From an uncultured Clostridia bacterium (lineage in GTDB: Bacteria; Bacillota; Clostridia; UBA1381): a stretch of DNA of 60,526 bases. Both the position numbers and the translations under genes were made by a program. The stretch lies in contig CAKSUM010000016.1 of the NCBI GenBank assembly GCA_934501535.1, forward strand, positions 1-60,526. The letters run 5' to 3'. Under the pieces are notes generated by a model. It searched no databases. It was given only the letters and a program-made list of their open reading frames with translations, and had not been told where the DNA came from. Every line of letters begins with the position of its first letter. Position 1 is the stretch's first letter. Below, piece by piece: positions 54,824 to 60,526 of this stretch.

Positions 54824-55585
54824 ATGATATTAGCTTTAGATGTCGGTAATACAAATATAGTTATCGGCTGCATTGATGACGGAAAAATAATATTTGACGG
54901 CAGACTTACAACCCATTCCTACAAAACGGACATGGAATTTGCCGTCATGCTGAAAAATATTCTTACAATAAATAATATTGACGTAAAATCCTTTGACGGA
55001 GCCATAATCTCATCGGTTGTACCCCCGATTGATAAGGCACTGAAAACGGCGGTTGAGCTTGTAATCGGCAAAAAGCCGATTACGCTTGACGGCTGCGAGG
55101 GACTGAAGGTGGCGCTTGATGACCCGTCGCAGCTCGGCAGCGACCTCATCGTGGGCGCAGTCACCGTACTTAATGACTTCCCTCCCCCAATCATTTTAAT
55201 CGATATGGGAACCGCTACAACAATATTTGTTATAGACAAAACCGGAACATATATCGGCGGTGCAATAATACCGGGTGTTATGATTTCACAGCAGGCTCTT
55301 TCCGAAACCACTTCGCTGCTGCCGTCAATAAGCCTTGAAACGCCCGAAAGCGTAATCGGAAAAAACACAATCGACGCCATGCAAAGCGGCGCAATTCTCG
55401 GAAGTGCGTCGATGCTGGACGGCATGATTGATAAAATCGAGGAAGAGTTAGGCGAAAAAACAACCGTTGTCGCAACCGGCGGTCTGTCAAAGTCAATCGT
55501 AAAAAATTGCCGTCATGATATTATTTATGACGCAGATTTGCTTCTGCGCGGACTGTGGCTTATATACAAAAAACACACTTCATAA
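54824..55585 (+). CDS. coaX: Type III pantothenate kinase
   Basis: A 253-residue ASKHA-fold kinase carrying out the first step of coenzyme A synthesis. It begins MILALDVGNTNIVIG, then SSVVPPIDKAL, LGSDLIVGAV, DMGTATTIFV and GGAIIPGVM, the standard CoaX order. I start it at 54824 on family grounds; the ribosome binding site AAAGG is rather far upstream. Two hairpin terminators follow. Confidence 0.94.
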   Translation: MILALDVGNTNIVIGCIDDGKIIFDGRLTTHSYKTDMEFAVMLKNILTINNIDVKSFDGAIISSVVPPIDKALKTAVELVIGKKPITLDGCEGLKVALDDPSQLGSDLIVGAVTVLNDFPPPIILIDMGTATTIFVIDKTGTYIGGAIIPGVMISQQALSETTSLLPSISLETPESVIGKNTIDAMQSGAILGSASMLDGMIDKIEEELGEKTTVVATGGLSKSIVKNCRHDIIYDADLLLRGLWLIYKKHTS

Positions 55586-55610
55586 ATATATCCGTGGCAA
55601 AACCGAAATC

Positions 55611-55680
55611 AAAGGCGGCATGCAACGCTGCCTTTAATTTTGTATACAAAATACCACCCATTATACGGGTGGTATTTCAT
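55611..55680 (+). terminator. Two consecutive terminator hairpins after coaX
   Basis: AAAGGCGGC/GCTGCCTTT (55611-55635), followed by AATTTT, and AATACCACCC/GGGTGGTATT (55649-55677), followed by TCATTTCG. The second may also serve the convergent histidine kinase gene. Confidence 0.75.
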
Positions 55681-55744
55681 TTCGTGCTTTCAAAACTAAA
55701 TATTATTGCTGTTTCTTTTGTTCGCCACAAGAAAAGTGAAGATT

Positions 55745-57079
55745 TCATTTCGGCAGCGTCACCGTAAATGTCGTCCCGTCTTTTTCGCTGCTTGACGCTT
55801 TAATTTTTCCGCCCATAAGCTCGGTAAGATTTTTCACAATCGCAAGACCCAGCCCGTGACTTCCATCCGCATGACGCGATTTGTCGGCACGGTAAAATCT
55901 TTCAAATATATGCGGAATATCCTCCTTTGAAATAACGCTTGTTTTATTCCTGACGGAAAAGCAAACGCTTTTTTTGTCATCTTTAAGCGATACACAAACG
56001 CTGCCGCCGCTCAATTCATACTTTATTGCATTGTCAATAAGCGATATGACGATACGTTTTACATAATCCGCACTGCCTTTTATTACGATATTCGGCTGTA
56101 TTTCCGTTTTATAATCGATGTTTTTTTCATATGCGACCGATTCCATAACAAGCGTGCTCTGTTCTGCAATATCGGAGATGTTGACATCTTCTTTTTTAAT
56201 TTCGGTTTTTGTTTCGCTTTCGGATAAAACAAGCATTTGTTCGATAAGTTCTTTCATATCGTTTGCCGCATGTTTTGTGCCGTCAATCCATTTTGACATT
56301 TCAGAAACGGAGCAAGCCCGGTTTCTGCACAGAATATCTGCATTTGAAAGAATAACCGTCAACGGAGTTTTTAAATCGTGAGACGCGTCCGTTATAAACT
56401 GTTTTTCCCTTGCTATGGCATCTTCAAGCGGTCTTGCGGCCCGGTCTGCAAGTTTTTTGCTGATAAAATAAAATATCATCATTGCTAAAATGAATATAAG
56501 CAGCAATACCGCAAAAAGTTCAAGCATTGAAAACCATATAAAATTTCTGCTTGCAACCGAAATTTTAAGTTCATTCGGCGTTGATTGCTTATAGTAGTAT
56601 AAGTTTTCCGACCTTAAAGCTCCGAAATCACTTTTTGCGGCATATATTTTCTGTGCGGTTTCCAAAAGCTCATTATTGTTTTTCAGCTCGTCTTTTGAAA
56701 CGATTGATACATTTTCTTCATCAACATTATAAAAGAACACATATACCGACTTTGAATACTTTCTTGATGAACCGTCTTGCGGCATATTGTGTGCAGGAGG
56801 CTTTGAATTAAAATCGTCTTTGAAATTTATCGGTTTTTCATCATTCGCTTTATCGTCACCGGAGGATATTTCGGGCGGCTCGTCACTTGCCTTTCGCGGC
56901 TGCTCCCTAAGAATATTTCTTATTGTATTATACGGTTCAATCTTTTGCTGCATCACTGTTTTTAGCTCCTCAACGCTTGCGTGGTATGAATATACCATGA
57001 TTACTGCGTTCATTATTAAAAGCACAAGCCCTATAAGCAGAAGATTTGACTTGATAAAGCTTTTTTTATAATTTTTCAT
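55745..57079 (-). CDS. Sensor histidine kinase
   Basis: A 444-residue membrane kinase. Helix 1 (about 12-30) and helix 2 (about 185-210) flank an extracytoplasmic region of roughly 150 residues. There is no obvious HAMP signature. The phosphoacceptor is in FITDASHDLKTPLTVILSNA. The ATPase domain has the N box (VISLIDNAIKYEL), G1 (DIPHIFERFYR) and G2 (GSHGLGLAIVKNL). It overlaps the response regulator gene by four bases (ATGA), so the two form a two-component pair. The signal is unknown. Confidence 0.93.
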   Translation of the reverse strand: MKNYKKSFIKSNLLLIGLVLLIMNAVIMVYSYHASVEELKTVMQQKIEPYNTIRNILREQPRKASDEPPEISSGDDKANDEKPINFKDDFNSKPPAHNMPQDGSSRKYSKSVYVFFYNVDEENVSIVSKDELKNNNELLETAQKIYAAKSDFGALRSENLYYYKQSTPNELKISVASRNFIWFSMLELFAVLLLIFILAMMIFYFISKKLADRAARPLEDAIAREKQFITDASHDLKTPLTVILSNADILCRNRACSVSEMSKWIDGTKHAANDMKELIEQMLVLSESETKTEIKKEDVNISDIAEQSTLVMESVAYEKNIDYKTEIQPNIVIKGSADYVKRIVISLIDNAIKYELSGGSVCVSLKDDKKSVCFSVRNKTSVISKEDIPHIFERFYRADKSRHADGSHGLGLAIVKNLTELMGGKIKASSSEKDGTTFTVTLPK

Positions 57080-57762
57080 TTTGCATCTTCCCCCGTAAAC
57101 TCCGGCCGGTAGCCCATGCCCTGAATATTTTTTATACGGACATTTGAGCCTAAATACCTGATTTTTTTCCTTATAAAAGATATGTATGCTTCAACGTTGT
57201 TTTCTGTTGTATCGGAATCTTCTCCCCATATATTCACTATGAGATTTTCTTTCGTCAGCGTCATGCCGGAATTTGCAAGCAGCATTTTAAGAACGCTGTA
57301 TTCCTTTTTAGTAAGCTGAATTGAGCTTTCGCCGCAAGAGAGTATCGCCGTATTCAAATCAAGGCTTAAATCCCCGAAATCAAGCTTGCCGATTATAACA
57401 TTGCCGGTTCGGCGCGTAAGCGCACTGACGCGCGCCAAGAGCTCATCTGCATCAAACGGTTTTGTCATATAATCATCCGCACCGCTGTTCAAGCCGAGAA
57501 CCTTATCGGGAATTGTATTTTTTGCCGTGAGCATAAGTATGGGCGTGCTGTTTCCCCTAGTCCGCGTCCTTTTGAGAATTTCCGTCCCGTCAATGAGCGG
57601 CAGCATTATATCCAATATAATCAAGTCATATTTTGCCTCCTTGATATAATAGAGCGCGTCCTCGCCGTCATAAACAGCGTCGGTGTAAAACCCTGCATCT
57701 TCAAGTATTTTACACACCGCATCGGAAATCATCTTTTCATCTTCAACTACAAGTATTTTCAT
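57076..57762 (-). CDS. OmpR/PhoB-family response regulator
   Basis: A 228-residue regulator. The receiver domain has VVEDEK acidic residues, the phosphorylated Asp in IILDIMLPLIDG and the conserved Lys in MTKPFDADELLARV. The C-terminal winged-helix domain is complete (LTKKEYSVLKMLLANSGMTL, VEAYISFIRKKIRYLG). It is divergent from the SLH adhesin gene across 186 bases containing inverted repeats, so that gene is the likeliest target besides its own operon. Confidence 0.95.
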   Translation of the reverse strand: MKILVVEDEKMISDAVCKILEDAGFYTDAVYDGEDALYYIKEAKYDLIILDIMLPLIDGTEILKRTRTRGNSTPILMLTAKNTIPDKVLGLNSGADDYMTKPFDADELLARVSALTRRTGNVIIGKLDFGDLSLDLNTAILSCGESSIQLTKKEYSVLKMLLANSGMTLTKENLIVNIWGEDSDTTENNVEAYISFIRKKIRYLGSNVRIKNIQGMGYRPEFTGEDAK

Positions 57763-57828
57763 CGCTATAGCACCTCATTACACTAATATTATAACATAAA
57801 TTTGTTTTGTTTTCTATACCATATCACA

Positions 57829-57885
57829 CAGAACTTAAAAATATCTGAAAATTTTTCAGAACTTTTTAAGAATTGTCTGTATAAT
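57829..57885 (+). promoter_or_regulatory. Probable activator-dependent promoter of the SLH adhesin gene
   Basis: TATAAT at 57880-57885 has no consensus -35 box. Instead the region holds the palindrome TCTGAAAATTTTTCAGA (57844-57860) and two copies of CAGAACTT (57829-57836 and 57857-57864), the second overlapping the -35 position. This fits activation by the divergent response regulator, which is inference. Confidence 0.4.
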
Positions 57886-57948
57886 TAAAGACATAAAGCA
57901 AGACTGAACAAATCGGCAAGTCTTAAAAAAGAAAGGAAGTTGAACGGT

Positions 57949-60233
57949 ATGAAAAAAATAAATCCACAAAAAATAACTGCTTTAATATCAGCGGCGGCAA
58001 TAATGGCGCAGCTATCATTTACGGGTGTGGCATTTGCGGATAATTCATCGCAAAATGCAACTAAATTTGTGTTTAGCGATAATGGAATTACCGTAACCGC
58101 AGGAGACTACAGCGGATACAAAATTTCCGGCACGGCACTCGCAGGCAGCGCTGACGGCACAAATACACCTCCGGCACCGCCAAGCGGCGAAGGAAATCAA
58201 AACGGACAGCCAACACCTCCGTCAGGCGGCAATCCCGGCGGTATGCCCGGTGGTATGCCCGGCGGCTCAAGTGCACCGACATCATATTCAGCTGCAAACA
58301 CATACAGCGAAAGCACCGCACTTAACGGACAAACTCTTACAAGTACAGGTACCGACGAAAATGCAGTGCTTGCAACCGGCGGCGACGTGGTTATTAAAAA
58401 CTCAACAATAACAAGAAATTCGACTGAGTCCACCGGCGGCGATAATTCAAGCTTTTACGGCATCGGTGCGGCGTCACTTGTAACCGGCGGAAACTTGTAT
58501 ATTAAAGACAGTACAATTACTACAGATGCAAAAGGCGGTGCAGGAGTTTTTGCATACGGAAGCGGAACAGCTTACATTGCCGACACAAAAATCTCAACCG
58601 AAAAAGACACTTCGGGCGGCATACATGCAGCCGGCGGCGGAACATTGTATGCATGGGACCTTGACGTAGCAACAAACGGAGAGTCCTCGGCGGCGATACG
58701 TTCAGACCGAGGCGGCGGAAAAATGGTTGTTGACGGCGGCAGTTATGTTTCAAACGGAACGGGTTCGCCGGCGGTATATTCAACGGCGGATATCGCCGTA
58801 AACAACGCCGACCTCGCCGCAAACGGCTCCGAGGCAGTCTGCATTGAGGGGCTTAACAGTTTGTCTTTATATAACAGCACATTAAGCGGAAACATGAAAG
58901 ATGATTCGCAAAACGACACAACTTGGACTGTTATTGTATATCAGAGTATGTCGGGCGATTCCGAAATAGGCTGCGGAAAATTTGCAATGAAGGACGGCAA
59001 GCTCATTTCAGGTAACGGCGGATTGTTCTATACTACCAATACGGAAAGTGAATTTTATCTTGAAAATGTTGACATCACAGCAACTGATGATTCCGAATTT
59101 TTCCTGCAGGTTACGGGAAATAATAACCGGCGCGGCTGGGGAACTGTCGGCAGCAACGGTGCAGACTGCCTGTTTACAGCGGTCAATCAGCAAATGAACG
59201 GCAATATTATATGGGATAAAATCAGCACGCTCGACCTATATATTTCGGACGGAAGTGTTTTGACAGGTGCGGTTTTGTGTGATTCATCATATGACGGAAA
59301 CGGATATGCAAAACTGTATATTGATGAAAATCCTCGTGGATTGTCACAGGCGACAGCACTCTGACAGCCCTCTATTGTGCCGGAAGCATAAAAGACGCCG
59401 ACTGTAAAACGGTTTCCATTGTAAAATCGGACGGTACGGTTTTAGTGCAGGGCGACAGCGAATATACAATAACAACAGACGAGTATACAAGCGCGGCAGA
59501 TATGAGCGGCAAGGGCACATACACCGAATGGTCTGAATACAAAGTTGATAAACCGTCATACTTTACAACTTCATCGGGTTCCGGTTCGTCAAGTTCGTCA
59601 AGCTCCGGTTCGTCCGGCTCATCTTCATCAGGCTCGGGCAGCTCGTCGGGAAGCGGCACATCGGCAAATGACAAAGAAAATACAGACCCGTTCGATGATG
59701 TAAAACAAGACAAATGGTATTATGACGCTGTAAAATTTATGTGTGACAAAGATTTTATGAAAGGTACCTCCGACAATGAATTTTCGCCCGAAATGCCGAT
59801 TACAAGAGCGATGTTCGTGACTATTTTGTACCGCATGGAAAATGAACCCAAAACAAATACCCAAAACGTATTTTCGGATATCAGCGGTGATGAATACTAT
59901 GCCGCTGCCGTCGGCTGGGCGAAAGAAAACAATATCGTAACCGGCATAAGCGATACCGAATTTGCACCGGATAACAATATAACGCGTGAACAGATTGCGG
60001 CAATGATATACCGATATGCAAAATACAAAGGCGCAGTACAAGCAGATTTAAGCAAAGAAACGCTTAACTATGCCGACCATGATAAAATTTCGGATTACGC
60101 AGCGGAGGCGGTGGAATACTGCAAAGAATTCGGCATTATGCAGGGTAAAGATAATAATTCCTTTGCGCCGAAGGATAATGCAACAAGAGCCGAAACTGCA
60201 GCAATTCTGCAAAGATTTACCGAAAACAACTAA
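57949..60233 (+). pseudogene. SLH-anchored beta-helix adhesin, split by a one-base frameshift
   Basis: Two frames form one gene of about 760 residues. 57949-59364: signal peptide (to GVAFADN), a Gly/Pro/Met-rich linker (PGGMPGGMPGGS) and a right-handed beta-helix-like region (GGDVVIKNSTITRNS and similar repeats). The second frame (59330-60233) continues WIVTGDSTLTALYCAGSIKD, a Ser/Gly linker and three SLH repeats (TRAM, TREQ, TRAE). Around 59328-59332 the sequence AAAATCCTCG appears to lack one T; restoring it rejoins the frames. As written the product would lack its wall anchor. A sequencing error or recent mutation are both possible. RBS AAAGGAAG; ATG at 57949. Confidence 0.78.
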
Positions 60234-60250
60234 CAGCACTGAATAAACAA

Positions 60251-60297
60251 AACAAGCCGAGGCAAGGGAAATTCTTGCCTCGGCTCAGTTTAATCCG
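60251..60297 (+). terminator. Terminator after the SLH adhesin gene
   Basis: AGCCGAGGCAAG (60255-60266) pairs perfectly with CTTGCCTCGGCT (60274-60285) and is followed by CAGTTTAAT. Confidence 0.8.
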
Positions 60298-60350
60298 GTT
60301 ATATCCGAACAGTATTCATTTTGAGTCAACCCCAAATTTTGTGTAAAGTC

Positions 60351-60379
60351 TTTACGAGACCTCCAAAATGGTATATAAT
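60351..60379 (+). promoter_or_regulatory. Transposase promoter
   Basis: TTTACG (60351-60356) and TATAAT (60374-60379) with a 17-base spacer. The -10 box lies in the loop between two arms CCTCCAAAATG (60360-60370) and CATTTTGGAGG (60389-60399). Confidence 0.65.
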
Positions 60380-60406
60380 AAAAATATCATTTTGGAGGTT
60401 TTAATT

Positions 60407-60526
60407 ATGCCAAGGTACAAGTTAAGTCCCGAAGAACGGGCAGCGGAAAAAGAACGCAAGGAGAATTTGCGTAATATCATGAAAGGACTGGATGTAAAGA
60501 ATTTTGATGACCTGAAAGATGTGTTT
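60407..60526 (+). CDS. Transposase, IS256 (mutator) family, N-terminal fragment
   Basis: The first 40 residues of a transposase, running off the window. The charged start (MPRYKLSPEERAAEKERK) followed by MKGLDVKNFDDLKDVF resembles the N-terminus of clostridial IS256-family transposases, which often carry a phrase of the type KS-V-N-D----LFKE. The DDE catalytic residues are outside the window, so the family call rests on this short stretch and the terminal repeats. RBS GGAGG lies inside an inverted repeat. Confidence 0.6.
   Translation, partial: MPRYKLSPEERAAEKERKENLRNIMKGLDVKNFDDLKDVF

Larger units (their letters stand above)
60322..60526 (+). mobile_element. Left end of an IS256-like insertion sequence, cut by the window edge
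   Basis: The terminal repeat TGAGTCAACCCCAAATTTTG begins at 60322. The following 76 bases are identical to 472-397 on the other strand, where a miniature derivative lies. It contains a promoter and the start of a transposase gene. The right end is outside the window. Confidence 0.8.

Noticed and set aside
1..60526. Prophage, integrative element or CRISPR-Cas system
   Set aside because: I found no integrase, phage structural genes, relaxase, cas genes or regular direct-repeat arrays. Apart from the IS-related ends, mobile functions are absent.

Overview
The window looks like a chromosomal segment of a low-GC, Gram-positive, anaerobic, spore-forming member of the Clostridia, probably a gut or fermentative lineage. 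The basis is SpoVAD/SpoVAE, several S-layer-homology (SLH) surface proteins, an ECF-type vitamin transporter, the clostridial GGGtGRT protein and NifU-like scaffold pair, a very long activase/dehydratase protein of the 2-hydroxyacyl-CoA dehydratase type, and the block gdpP-rplI-dnaB-tilS-ftsH. I cannot name the species. Promoters are consistently TTGACA/TATAAT-like with 17-base spacers, ribosome binding sites are strong, and both tRNA genes encode CCA.

Layout. 1-500: tRNA-Ser and a 112-base internally deleted derivative of an IS whose full-length copy starts at the right edge of the window. 484-4,376 (minus): a sugar oxidoreductase/isomerase pair, then a YolD-like protein with a Y-family polymerase, then tRNA-Leu. 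4,923-18,748 (minus): a 13.4-kb operon under a cobalamin riboswitch and terminator. 18,997-24,789 (plus): a large repetitive secreted protein, a secreted NodB-type deacetylase and an AraC regulator. 24,887-26,859 (minus): a frameshifted BspA-like surface protein. 26,949-33,984 (minus): GGGtGRT protein, Fe-S scaffold, a sugar isomerase and the 1434-residue activase/dehydratase. 34,207-35,040: a DUF975 membrane protein. 35,195-40,348 (minus): spoVAE-spoVAD, L-rhamnose isomerase, and a luxS-PRTase-mtnN-NUDIX operon. 40,514-50,389 (plus): gdpP, rplI, dnaB, tilS, ftsH, a DUF1858 protein, a CNNM/CorC protein and rodA. 50,380-52,744: a decayed divergent pair (GH2 glycosidase and AraC regulator). 52,862-55,585: a histidine-rich metal P-type ATPase and coaX. 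55,745-60,233: a two-component system divergent from an SLH adhesin split by a one-base frameshift. 60,322-end: the start of an IS256-like element.

The most interesting system is the cobalamin-riboswitch operon. Its genes encode (i) an SLH-anchored alpha/alpha-barrel protein resembling the alpha domain of intrinsic factor/transcobalamin, (ii) a membrane-tethered DUF4430 protein resembling the transcobalamin beta domain, (iii) an EcfT, (iv) a single-chain EcfA-EcfA'-S-component fusion, (v) an unrecognised secreted protein, and (vi) a 2165-residue GLUG-repeat protein with a second DUF4430 domain and SLH anchor. I infer a cell-surface corrinoid capture chain in which the two halves of an intrinsic-factor-like binder sit on separate polypeptides and hand the ligand to an ECF importer. 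The riboswitch and domains are seen in the sequence; the ligand hand-off is inference.

Other themes are broken accessory genes at three loci (a BspA-like protein, the GH2/AraC pair and the SLH adhesin) beside intact housekeeping blocks, and related IS ends near both edges of the window in opposite orientation.
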